Assembly: GCA_963754385.1 (NCBI GenBank)
Contig: CAVWGE010000004.1
Location: 186,001-250,000 of the forward strand
DNA from: 9FT-COMBO-48-23 sp963754385
Lineage (GTDB): Bacteria > Chloroflexota > Dehalococcoidia > GIF9 > UBA5629
Length of the DNA stretch: 64,000 bases
Direction of reading: 5' to 3'
Shown here: piece by piece, positions 8,762-17,609 of the stretch
Layout: every line of letters begins with the position of its first letter
Numbering within the stretch: the first letter of the stretch is position 1
Notes under the pieces: model-generated
Database searches by the model: none
What the model saw: the letters and a program-made list of their open reading frames with translations, nothing else
What the model was told of the DNA's origin: nothing
Position numbers and translations under genes: made by a program

Positions 8762-10249
8762 TTGATTTTTCCTTATCTATCAGCCATAGTCTTTCTCCCG
8801 GTAGTCGGGCTTGTAATTATCGCCTTATTGCCTAAACCACAGCCGAAGATGATAAGGCTTATAGCCCTGGGCTTCACCCTGGTTTCTTTTGCTCTGTCAA
8901 TAGCTGTCTTCTGCCTTTTCGACCGTTCTGCCGGCGCTATCGGGCAGATTCAATTTGAAGAAAAGCTATCCTGGATTCCAGCAATCAACGCTTTCTATCA
9001 CCTCGGAGTTGATGGCCTCAGCCTGCCTCTGGTGATACTGATGACTTTCCTTGGCGTCTTGGCAGTGCTGGTATCGTGGAAGATTGAATTACGCCCTAAG
9101 GAGTATTTCATCTGGTTGCTGCTCTTGGAAACGAGTATACTGGGAGTCTTTTGTTCTTTAGACCTTGTTTTGTTCTTCCTTTTCTGGGAATTAGAGCTTG
9201 TCCCGATGTATTTCCTCATCTCCATCTGGGGCAGCGGCAGAAAAGAGTATTCAGCTATCAAGTACGTGATATATACTTTGGTAGGCAGCGCTATGATGCT
9301 GGCTGGCATTTTAAGCATTTATTTCACCACTGGCAGCCTGAACATGATGGAGCTGGCAGGTCTGGCTGCAGTCAGACCATTTATCCCGTTAGCGGCAATG
9401 TTCTTCTTACTCTTTGCTGGCTTTGCCATAAAGCTGCCGGTGGTTCCGTTGCATACCTGGCTCCCCGATGCTCATACCGATGCTCCGACGGCGGTGAGCG
9501 TGATTCTGGCCGGAGCGTTGCTGAAGATGGGCGGCTATGGGATGATTCGTCTTTGCGTCACCATTTTCCCTGAGGTTGCCCTGCACTATGCTCCGTTGCT
9601 GATAGCCTTCGCTGTTGTCAGTGTGCTCTACGGAGCGGCGGTCACTTTAAGGCAGAAGGATTTGAAGCGGCTGATCGCTTACAGTAGCGTCAGCCACATG
9701 GGGTATGTGCTTCTGGGTATCTTTGCTTTGACTCAGGTAAGTTTGACCGGTGCTGCTTTGCAGATGTTCAGCCATGGCATTATCACCGGGCTTCTCTTCG
9801 CCATGGTGGGACTGGTTTACGATAAAACTCATGAGCGCAATTTGGACAACTTGGGCGGGCTAGCCCGGCAGATGCCGGTTATTGTGGTTGTTTTCAGCAT
9901 TGCCGGCCTGGCATCATTAGGTTTGCCGGGCACAAGCGGCTTTGCTGCTGAGTTTATTACCTTCGTGGGTAGCTACTCCAGTACGGCTGTTGAAGGCATC
10001 CGCCTGTACACGATTCTGGGTGTCTTTGGGATTGTCTTAACCGCAGGCTACATTTTATGGATGTTGCAGCGCGTTTTCTACGGTCCGCCGCTGGAAAAGT
10101 TCAAGGGCGTGCCTGATGCCAACAATATCGAAAAAGTGTGTATCTTTTCTTTTGTTGCCGCCATTATGCTTGTCGGTATCTACCCGGCCATCCTAACTAA
10201 TGTCATTAAGCTGGGGGTTGAGCCGATAGCGAGGCTGATAGGTTCGTGA
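8762..10249 (+). CDS. nuoM: NADH-quinone oxidoreductase subunit M
   Basis: Middle antiporter-like subunit, 495 aa, about fourteen helices. The proton-pathway glutamate is in FLFWELELVPMYFLI and the lysine helix in AIKLPVVPLHTWLPDAHTDAP. Start is TTG 8762, 11 bp after the nuoL stop. Product and order (L, M, N) are standard. Confidence 0.95.
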   Translation: MIFPYLSAIVFLPVVGLVIIALLPKPQPKMIRLIALGFTLVSFALSIAVFCLFDRSAGAIGQIQFEEKLSWIPAINAFYHLGVDGLSLPLVILMTFLGVLAVLVSWKIELRPKEYFIWLLLLETSILGVFCSLDLVLFFLFWELELVPMYFLISIWGSGRKEYSAIKYVIYTLVGSAMMLAGILSIYFTTGSLNMMELAGLAAVRPFIPLAAMFFLLFAGFAIKLPVVPLHTWLPDAHTDAPTAVSVILAGALLKMGGYGMIRLCVTIFPEVALHYAPLLIAFAVVSVLYGAAVTLRQKDLKRLIAYSSVSHMGYVLLGIFALTQVSLTGAALQMFSHGIITGLLFAMVGLVYDKTHERNLDNLGGLARQMPVIVVVFSIAGLASLGLPGTSGFAAEFITFVGSYSSTAVEGIRLYTILGVFGIVLTAGYILWMLQRVFYGPPLEKFKGVPDANNIEKVCIFSFVAAIMLVGIYPAILTNVIKLGVEPIARLIGS

Positions 10250-10266
10250 TAGGGATGTCTAAATAA

Positions 10267-11733
10267 ATGATAATTGGTGAAATTCATTTTTTGACGCCGG
10301 AACTTAGCCTTCTGGGTTTTGCCCTGGTGGTGATTCTGCTTGACCTGTTTATCAAGCAGAAGAAGGTTTTAGCTGCTGTCAGCATAGCTGGCGTGATAGT
10401 CTCTGCTGGTTTTACGGTGGCGATGTGGGGAACACCCAGTGAGGCTATTCTCTACAGCATGCTGGCGGTCGACAACTTTGCCCTTTTCTTCAAGCTCTTG
10501 CTTTTGGCAGCTGTTGGCCTAGTCATACTGGCTTCTCAGGACTATGTGAGCAAATTCGAGAGATTTCAGGGCGAGTTTTATGCGTTAGTACTCATCTCGG
10601 CGGTGGGCATGATGCTGCTGGTGGCAGCAACCGACCTGATTGCCATCTACGTGGCTTTGGAATTGAGCGGCATTTCGCTGTACGTACTGGCCACCTTTTT
10701 GAAGGACAAGAAATCGACTGAGGCAGGACTGAAATACCTGCTACTGGGCGCTGTCGCCTCGGCGGTGCTTCTTTATGGCATGGCCTTTGTATTCGGCTTT
10801 ACCGGTAAGACTTGCCTGATGTGTATCGCCGAGTATGTTCAAGGGATGCCGGGTGCCGGGCTACTGAGTAATCCGGCTTTGCTTATGGGCATGGTGCTTC
10901 TGGCTGCCGGCTTTGGCTTCAAGATTGCCTGTTTTCCTTTCCAGATGTGGGTACCTGATGTTTATGAGGGTGCGCCGACGCCTATTACCGCCTATCTTTC
11001 TGTAGCCAGTAAAGCTGCAGGCTTTGCAGTTATTCTCCGTGTCTTCTTTGTCGCTCTGGGTTCTCCCGATTGGCTTAGCCTTAATTGGGGCATGCTGTTT
11101 GCCATTTTAAGCGCTATAACTATGACGGTGGGCAATGTGGTGGCTATACTTCAAAGCAATATTAAGCGCATGCTCGGTTATTCCAGCATAGCTCAGGCTG
11201 GCTATCTCATGGTGGGGCTGGCGACGGTGGGGATGGCGGTAGGAAATGACGCTGTGGGGCAAAGCGGGCTGCTATTCTTCCTCATGAGCTACGCTGTTAC
11301 TAACCTGGGGGCTTTCATTGCGGTCATAGCTATATCCAACAAGATTGATAGCGATGCGATTGACGACTATACCGGGATGGGTAAGCGGGCACCGCTACTG
11401 GCTGCAGCTCTAACTATTTGTCTGCTTTCCTTGATCGGCTTGCCGCCGACTGCAGGGCTTATAGCTAAAATCTACATTTTCAGCGGGGCAGTGCAGCACG
11501 GCTTGCTGTGGCTGGTTATTGTGGCGGTGATAAACAGTTGTGTCTCAGCCTTCTACTATTTGAGGGTGGTGAAGGTGATGTGGTTGGGAGCTCCGGCCTC
11601 GGAGGAAAAGGTGCCTTCGTCATGGGCACTGCGCACTGCTTTAGCTCTTTGCTGTCTATTTGTTCTGCTTCTGGGTATTGTACCGGGCGGTTTTGTCGGC
11701 ATTGCTCAAGCTGCCATCCGGATTTTAAGCTAG
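10267..11733 (+). CDS. nuoN: NADH-quinone oxidoreductase subunit N
   Basis: Antiporter-like subunit, 488 aa, about fourteen helices, and the last gene of the operon. The glutamate helix IYVALELSGISLYVLA and the lysine helix FKIACFPFQMWVPDVYEGAPTP are both seen. No nuoE, nuoF or nuoG follows, and no clear intrinsic terminator is visible before the next gene 54 bp downstream. Confidence 0.95.
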   Translation: MIIGEIHFLTPELSLLGFALVVILLDLFIKQKKVLAAVSIAGVIVSAGFTVAMWGTPSEAILYSMLAVDNFALFFKLLLLAAVGLVILASQDYVSKFERFQGEFYALVLISAVGMMLLVAATDLIAIYVALELSGISLYVLATFLKDKKSTEAGLKYLLLGAVASAVLLYGMAFVFGFTGKTCLMCIAEYVQGMPGAGLLSNPALLMGMVLLAAGFGFKIACFPFQMWVPDVYEGAPTPITAYLSVASKAAGFAVILRVFFVALGSPDWLSLNWGMLFAILSAITMTVGNVVAILQSNIKRMLGYSSIAQAGYLMVGLATVGMAVGNDAVGQSGLLFFLMSYAVTNLGAFIAVIAISNKIDSDAIDDYTGMGKRAPLLAAALTICLLSLIGLPPTAGLIAKIYIFSGAVQHGLLWLVIVAVINSCVSAFYYLRVVKVMWLGAPASEEKVPSSWALRTALALCCLFVLLLGIVPGGFVGIAQAAIRILS

Positions 11734-11787
11734 TAGGCTTTAGCTTCGTCAGAACCCCGCCGCTGAATTGACCTCTCACGACAACCA

Positions 11788-12675
11788 GTGCTACCATGGC
11801 TAACGACACTATTGAATGAATTAGACGTTGTAATAAACCTCTGGGCATTAGGTGGCACCGGATTAGTCGCCGGACTTCTCGGCTCAGCGCTGGGAGTAGG
11901 TGGTGGTTTTCTCCTCGTGCCAATACTCACCTTAGCTCTGCACTTGCCCATCCAGGTGGCTATCGGCAGCAGCCTGGTAGCTATCGTAGCTAACGCATGC
12001 ACCGCTGCCGGCGTCTACACCAAAGCCCGATTGACCAATGTAAAATTAGGCCTGCTTCTGGAAACAGCAACCATCCCCGGTGCTATCATAGGCGGTTTGG
12101 CTGTAGCTTTCATCACCCCCTCTATATTAAGTGCCCTTTTCGGACTTGTCCTCCTTTATGTTGCTTATACCATGGTGGTACGCCGGAACTTCATGTCTGA
12201 AGATGTTCCGTCCGCAGATAATTCAGTTGCTCCCGATAGTTTATCCAGCTCTCTGGCAAACTCATATTATGACCAGAATCTGGGCAAGGTTGTTATCTAC
12301 AAAGTGACCCATGTGCCTGCGGGGTTAGGAGCTGGCTTCTTCGCCGGTGTCCTCTCAAGCCTGCTCGGCATAGGCGGCGGCATCATCAAAGTGCCTGTAA
12401 TGCACCTGGTGATGGGATTACCGATGAAGGCAGCCATCGCTACGAGTGCTTTTATGATAGCAATCACAACAGCAGTTGGCGCTCTCATTTACCATTATTA
12501 CGGCTACATATACCCCTTTATAGTTGCTCCGCTGGTCGTTGGTATAGTTATAGGAGCTATACTCGGTGTTGAATTAGCACAAAGAGCCGGGGGAATACTG
12601 CTCAGACGCATATTCGGTGCCTTTCTGTTCCTTGTAGCTCTGCTGATGTTTCTTAAAACGGCTAATGTAATATAG
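11788..12675 (+). CDS. TauE/SafE-family membrane permease
   Basis: Predicted anion or sulfonate/sulfite exporter, 295 aa with about eight helices arranged as two internally similar halves. Each half carries the family GxGGG signature: LGVGGGFLLVPIL near residue 35 and LGIGGGIIKVPVM near residue 194. A GTG at 11788 is taken as the start; no good ribosome site is seen and a later start is possible. The next gene encodes a DUF1634-like protein, a frequent partner of this family. The substrate cannot be told from the sequence. Confidence 0.85.
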   Translation: MLPWLTTLLNELDVVINLWALGGTGLVAGLLGSALGVGGGFLLVPILTLALHLPIQVAIGSSLVAIVANACTAAGVYTKARLTNVKLGLLLETATIPGAIIGGLAVAFITPSILSALFGLVLLYVAYTMVVRRNFMSEDVPSADNSVAPDSLSSSLANSYYDQNLGKVVIYKVTHVPAGLGAGFFAGVLSSLLGIGGGIIKVPVMHLVMGLPMKAAIATSAFMIAITTAVGALIYHYYGYIYPFIVAPLVVGIVIGAILGVELAQRAGGILLRRIFGAFLFLVALLMFLKTANVI

Positions 12676-12696
12676 AACTTGCAGGACAAGTAGGTT

Positions 12697-13032
12697 ATGG
12701 AAAACATGAAATCCGATGAAAGTCGCTTAAATAACTGGCTCAGCCTTGGTTTCAAGCTGGGCATTGCGGTCTCTTTAGCGCTGGTTATTATCGGGCTTAT
12801 CATCTTGTTCAGCATCTCCGGGGCTAAAAACATTCAGCCGCTAGTCAGGCTGGAACAGATACCAGCGGCGATTGTTATTAGTGTTGGAATATTGATTCTC
12901 TTGCTGACGCCTATCATACAGGTCATCGTAGCTATTGTGCTCTTCTCAAAAGCCAGGAATAAGCTGTTTATAGGTATCTCCGTAGCGGTTTTTTGCTTTG
13001 CTGCCATCAGTCTCGTTATAGCGCTGATCTGA
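12697..13032 (+). CDS. DUF1634-like small membrane protein
   Basis: A 111-aa protein with three predicted transmembrane helices (residues about 20-40, 57-80 and 86-110). The layout, a conserved R-L-E-Q-I-P segment between helices 1 and 2 followed by GILILLLTPIIQVIVAI, fits DUF1634, whose members are commonly encoded next to TauE/SafE permeases, as here (21 bp apart). It is presumed to be an accessory subunit of the preceding permease; direct evidence is lacking. Confidence 0.7.
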   Translation: MENMKSDESRLNNWLSLGFKLGIAVSLALVIIGLIILFSISGAKNIQPLVRLEQIPAAIVISVGILILLLTPIIQVIVAIVLFSKARNKLFIGISVAVFCFAAISLVIALI

Positions 13033-13070
13033 ATTGACCAGCAGAGAAGGCTATGTTATGATTTCTCTAG

Positions 13071-13667
13071 ATGTCAGCGCTTACTGAGCTGAACAAAGAA
13101 ATCGAACGCTGCCAAGACTGCGAGCTAGGCAAACATCGCACCAGAGCAGTGCCCGGTGAAGGGCCAGAAAATGCAATTCTCCTTTTTATCGGCGAAGCGC
13201 CCGGATGGCATGAAGACCAGCAAGGGCGCCCCTTCGTTGGCCCGGCAGGAAAATATCTGGAGGAGCTATTAGCCTCCATAAATCTGAAACGTGAGCAAGT
13301 ATATATCGCCAATGTTATTAAATGCCGTCCTCCCAGCAATCGAGACCCCCTGCCCGGCGAAATTCAAGCTTGCAGTAAATGGCTGAATCACCAGGTAGAA
13401 TTAATCCACCCGAAGATGGTTGTCACTTTAGGTCGTTACTCCATGGTAAAATATTTTTCCAACCAGAGCATCAGCCAGGTCCACGGCAAAGCCAGAAAAC
13501 AGGACAACGTTATCTACTATGCCATGTATCATCCGGCAGCAGCTCTTCATCAGGGGAGCCTGCGGAAGACCATCGAAGCCGACATGCTCAAGATACCCCA
13601 AATATTAGCCCGGGCAGAGAAAATAACAGAAGCCGAAAATGAGCCACAGCAGCTAAGCCTATTCTAG
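13071..13667 (+). CDS. Type-4 (Fe-S) uracil-DNA glycosylase with clamp-binding tail
   Basis: Removes uracil from DNA to start base-excision repair. In this 198-aa protein the four [4Fe-4S] ligands are C14, C17, C85 and C101. Motif A is GEAPG (residues 41-45) and motif B is the YHPAAAL segment near residue 155; both fit family 4/5 UDGs. The last residues, QLSLF, match the consensus sliding-clamp (DnaN) binding pentapeptide and sit in a flexible acidic tail (EAENEPQ). The RNase J gene begins 9 bp downstream. Confidence 0.92.
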   Translation: MSALTELNKEIERCQDCELGKHRTRAVPGEGPENAILLFIGEAPGWHEDQQGRPFVGPAGKYLEELLASINLKREQVYIANVIKCRPPSNRDPLPGEIQACSKWLNHQVELIHPKMVVTLGRYSMVKYFSNQSISQVHGKARKQDNVIYYAMYHPAAALHQGSLRKTIEADMLKIPQILARAEKITEAENEPQQLSLF

Positions 13668-13676
13668 GGCACAACC

Positions 13677-15335
13677 ATGAGCAGACAGAAACTCCGGATA
13701 ATCCCCCTGGGCGGACTAGGTGAAATCGGCAAAAACATGATGGCCATTGAGTTCGCCAATGACATCATAATAATCGATGCCGGACTCATGTTCCCCGAAG
13801 AAGAAATGCTGGGAGTTGACCTGGTTATTCCGGATATAAACTACCTGCTGGAAAGAAGAGAGAAGCTGCGAGGCATAATCATAACCCACGGTCATGAAGA
13901 CCATATCGGCGCTCTGCCTTATATACTACCCCAGCTCGACGTACCCGTTTACGGTGCCAAGCTCACCAATGGTTTGATCTCCGTCAAGCTAAAGGAACAC
14001 CGGTATCAGAAGAAAGCCACCCTCAAGACAATTCAGTCCGGGGTTAAGTTTACGCTCGGCAACTTCAAAATAGAGCCTTTCTCAGTCTGCCACAGCATTC
14101 CCGACGCTATGGGATTCATTATCTATACGCCTATAGGTATAGTGGTTCACAGCGGTGATTTCAAAATCGACTATACACCGGTCGACGGCAGACCTACCGA
14201 ATTAGCCAAGCTCGCCCAATTGGGCACCCAGGGAGTCCTGCTCCTTCTCGCTGACTCAACCTATGCGGAGCTTCCGGGATATACGCCGTCGGAGACTGTG
14301 GTCGGTGAAGCGCTGCAACGAATCATAGCTGAAGCCCCGGGAAGGGTGATTGTCACCACTTTCTCCTCGCTAATCTCACGCATTCAGCAGGTGATTGATG
14401 CTGCCGCCAAACATGGCCGGTATGTATTTGTTATCGGTCGCAGCATGAAGGATACGACGCGCATCGCCTCAGAGCTGGGTTATCTTAACTCTCCACCTGA
14501 TATCCTGCGTCGCTTCGATGAAATCCACAGCTTCCCCCACAATAAGATTGTCCTTCTGACCACCGGCAGCCAGGGAGAGCCGACTTCGGCTCTGGTACGC
14601 ATCGCCAACCGGGATAATAACCAGGTCAAAATCATTCCCGGAGACACGGTAATAATGTCAGCCACGCCCGTACCGGGCAATGAAGCGCTGGTTAACCGGA
14701 CAATCGATAACCTGTTCCGCCAGGGCGCTCATGTAGTGTATGAAAAGCTAGCTCAAGTGCATGTTCACGGACACGGCAGCCAGGAAGAGTTAAAACTTTT
14801 GCTTAGCCTGGTTAGGCCAAAGTTCTTCGTTCCGATACACGGCGAATACCGCCACTTGAGCCTGCACGCCAGGTTAGCTAAGAACCTGGGCATGCCTGAA
14901 AGTAACGTCTTCGTCATGGAAAACGGGAACATACTCGAGCTTGACCGTGAAAAGGGTAAAATAGTTGGTAGACTCCCTGCGGGCAATGTCTACGTAGATG
15001 GTCTGGTTATGGGCGACCTAGCCAGCGTCATCCTCCGTGACCGGAAGCTGCTGTCCAGAGATGGTATTGTGGTAGTAATTATCGCCATCGATAAGGAGAA
15101 TGGTAAAATCGTAGGCCGCCCTGATATCGTGTCACGGGGCTTCGTGGATATGAAAGAAGGCGAAGCTATACTAGAGCAAGGGCGAGACCTGGTAAAAACC
15201 ACCTTAGACCACGGCGGCGGGCAACCGCTTGAATGGAGCTTCATCAATGCCAAGGTCAAGGATACCCTGAGTAAGTTCTTCTACGAGCGAACCAGACGCC
15301 GCCCCATGATTCTGACTGCGGCTGTCGAGGTATAG
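13677..15335 (+). CDS. rnj: Ribonuclease J
   Basis: Metallo-beta-lactamase/beta-CASP ribonuclease acting in mRNA turnover and rRNA processing, 552 aa (normal). The zinc site HGHEDH lies near residues 71-76 after the N-terminal PLGGLGEIGKNM segment. The beta-CASP motifs are in the middle, with GSQGEPTSALVRIA as a family hallmark, and PIHGEYRHL follows near residue 387. A C-terminal domain completes it. It sits between the UDG gene and ftsK, with 7 bp to ftsK. Confidence 0.96.
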   Translation: MSRQKLRIIPLGGLGEIGKNMMAIEFANDIIIIDAGLMFPEEEMLGVDLVIPDINYLLERREKLRGIIITHGHEDHIGALPYILPQLDVPVYGAKLTNGLISVKLKEHRYQKKATLKTIQSGVKFTLGNFKIEPFSVCHSIPDAMGFIIYTPIGIVVHSGDFKIDYTPVDGRPTELAKLAQLGTQGVLLLLADSTYAELPGYTPSETVVGEALQRIIAEAPGRVIVTTFSSLISRIQQVIDAAAKHGRYVFVIGRSMKDTTRIASELGYLNSPPDILRRFDEIHSFPHNKIVLLTTGSQGEPTSALVRIANRDNNQVKIIPGDTVIMSATPVPGNEALVNRTIDNLFRQGAHVVYEKLAQVHVHGHGSQEELKLLLSLVRPKFFVPIHGEYRHLSLHARLAKNLGMPESNVFVMENGNILELDREKGKIVGRLPAGNVYVDGLVMGDLASVILRDRKLLSRDGIVVVIIAIDKENGKIVGRPDIVSRGFVDMKEGEAILEQGRDLVKTTLDHGGGQPLEWSFINAKVKDTLSKFFYERTRRRPMILTAAVEV

Positions 15336-15342
15336 TTAAGCC

Positions 15343-17553
15343 ATGCCCAAGAAAAAGAAAGCAGCCAAAACTTCGGGCAGCGGCAAAGGCAAGAAAAAGC
15401 AGAATTACCTGGGGCCGGTGCTGAGGCTGCTGCTGGCGCTTATCATCGTCGGGCTAATATGGTGGTTTTGGCCACACATATCGAATTGGGCCGTTACCAC
15501 CTGGGGAAATATAGCTGACTGGATTGTTGCTGCCTGGGGAGGTCTGCTTGAGCTTTTCGGAATCGGTTTACTCTTAACTGTCGTATTTCTGGGAATAGTC
15601 ATCTGGATAATCGCCAGCGGACGGTTCTCGCTGTTCACCAAGTATTGGAAGTGGTGGCTCAGTGGAATTCCTTTTGCCTTTGCTGCCTGGGGAATATCAG
15701 CCTTTTTCAGCCCCGGCAGCGGTGTCGCGAGCCAGGCGACTCTAGGCGGTAAAATCGGCAAGGGCATCATCGGCGACTCTTATGCTGTGGGAGCACTGCG
15801 GATAGCCGGTCTAATCTTCCTTGGCGTCTTATTCCTGGCTCCGAGATGGGTCTGGCACGTAATAAAAAGCATATTCAAAGGCATAGGCAGGCTCTTCCAG
15901 CTTATCTGGCATGCCATCCGCCAGGCAAGTCAGCGTCCTCCCAAGGTTAAACCAGAGCCGATATCAAGGGAAATTGAATTCGGTAAGGCAGAAGTCAGAG
16001 TGGAACCTGCACTGCCACCTGTCATGGTTCAGCCAAAAGCTGTCGAGACGCCTTCACCTGAAGCCTGGGAGCCGGGAAAGTATCAGCCGGTGCTTACCGC
16101 CGGCGGCTGGCAACTGCCGCCCATCACCATACTGGATAAGCCCACAGAGGTGGAACTGAGCCAGAGTGAAATTGAGAAGCGGGCACAGCTCATCGAAGAA
16201 GCTTTAGGCAGCTATGGGGTTGAAGCCAAGGTTGTCCAGATAAATGTCGGTCCCACAGTAACCCAGTTCGGAGTCGAGCCCGGATGGGACCGTAAATACA
16301 AGGAAATCAGAGAGCGGGATAAAGATGGAAATATTAAAGTGCGTACGGAGGAGGTATCAAGGACCAGAGTCAAAGTGGACCGCATCAGCGCGCTGGTGAG
16401 CGACCTGACCCTAGCATTGGCGGCATCGAGCATCAGAATCGAAGCCCCGGTGCCCGGGAAATCGGTGGTCGGCGTTGAAGTACCAAATACTACGTTCGGC
16501 ATGGTCAACCTCAGAAGTGTAATCGAGAGTTCTGCCTTTCAGAAGTCTTACGCCAAGTCAAAGCTGGCGCTGTCGCTGGGCAAAGGTGCCGGCGGTGAGA
16601 CGGTAGCCGCCGACCTGACCAGGATGCCACACCTGCTTATCGCCGGAGCCACGGGCAGCGGCAAGACCGCCTGCCTCAATTCCATTATCTGCTGCCTGCT
16701 CATGCACAACACTCCGGACGATGTCCAGTTCATCATGATCGACCCCAAGCGGGTTGAGCTGGTCAATTTCAACAGCATGCCCCACCTGGTAGCTCCTGTG
16801 GTTGTCGATGCTGACAAAGCAGTACTGGCGCTGCGCTGGCTCAATCAGGAGATGGACAACCGCTACCAGAAGTTCGCCCAGGTTGGAGCCCGCAACATCG
16901 AGGGCTACAACAAAAACCGGCAATCCGGTGAGACAATGCCCTACGTGGTGCTGGTCATTGATGAGCTGGCTGACCTGATGATGGCAGCCTTTGACGAGGT
17001 GGAACGAACGTTATGCCGGTTAGCCCAACTGGCACGCGCCACCGGTATCCACCTAATTGTGGCTACCCAGCGGCCATCGGTTGACGTGGTCACCGGTCTC
17101 ATCAAAGCCAATTTCCCCACGCGCATCAGCTTTGCCCTCACCTCACAGGTGGACTCGCGAACTATCCTCGATTCCGCCGGAGCCGAGAAACTGCTGGGCA
17201 GAGGTGATATGCTTTACATGCCCACCGATGCCGCCAAACCAAAGAGGCTTCAAGGGACTTTCATCTCCGATGCCGAGACCGAGCGAATAGTCTATTTCTG
17301 GGGCAACCAACGAAAGCCTGAGGTAGTGCCAATCAAATTCGAGGACATGAGCCAGCTTGTCTCGGCGGAAAAAGGCAGTGAAGACGCCATGATGGATGCC
17401 GCCAGACAGCTAGCCCAGGAACACAAATATATTTCTACCTCTTTCTTGCAGCGCCGCCTCCGCATCGGCTATCCCAGAGCTGCCCGAATCATGGAAAAGC
17501 TGGAGGAAGAAGGCTTAGGTAGAGAACACGGCGAACAGAACCCAAAAACTTGA
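15343..17553 (+). CDS. ftsK: DNA translocase FtsK/SpoIIIE
   Basis: Septal DNA pump that clears and aligns chromosome ends at division; 736 aa. A basic N terminus precedes four hydrophobic segments (residues about 25-45, 65-92, 103-125, 145-170). A short linker and the alpha/beta motor follow, with Walker A GATGSGKT near residue 435 and Walker B VLVIDELADLMM near 535. The C-terminal gamma winged helix (from DAARQLAQEHKYISTSFLQR onward) reads KOPS-type sites. A diverged copy of the gamma 3' end and its downstream bases lies at 23512-23655. Confidence 0.96.
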   Translation: MPKKKKAAKTSGSGKGKKKQNYLGPVLRLLLALIIVGLIWWFWPHISNWAVTTWGNIADWIVAAWGGLLELFGIGLLLTVVFLGIVIWIIASGRFSLFTKYWKWWLSGIPFAFAAWGISAFFSPGSGVASQATLGGKIGKGIIGDSYAVGALRIAGLIFLGVLFLAPRWVWHVIKSIFKGIGRLFQLIWHAIRQASQRPPKVKPEPISREIEFGKAEVRVEPALPPVMVQPKAVETPSPEAWEPGKYQPVLTAGGWQLPPITILDKPTEVELSQSEIEKRAQLIEEALGSYGVEAKVVQINVGPTVTQFGVEPGWDRKYKEIRERDKDGNIKVRTEEVSRTRVKVDRISALVSDLTLALAASSIRIEAPVPGKSVVGVEVPNTTFGMVNLRSVIESSAFQKSYAKSKLALSLGKGAGGETVAADLTRMPHLLIAGATGSGKTACLNSIICCLLMHNTPDDVQFIMIDPKRVELVNFNSMPHLVAPVVVDADKAVLALRWLNQEMDNRYQKFAQVGARNIEGYNKNRQSGETMPYVVLVIDELADLMMAAFDEVERTLCRLAQLARATGIHLIVATQRPSVDVVTGLIKANFPTRISFALTSQVDSRTILDSAGAEKLLGRGDMLYMPTDAAKPKRLQGTFISDAETERIVYFWGNQRKPEVVPIKFEDMSQLVSAEKGSEDAMMDAARQLAQEHKYISTSFLQRRLRIGYPRAARIMEKLEEEGLGREHGEQNPKT

Positions 17554-17609
17554 AGCAGTTTTGAGAAGTAACATCTGCCTGTAGTTTGTGGACAGGTGTG
17601 GGTTTTATA

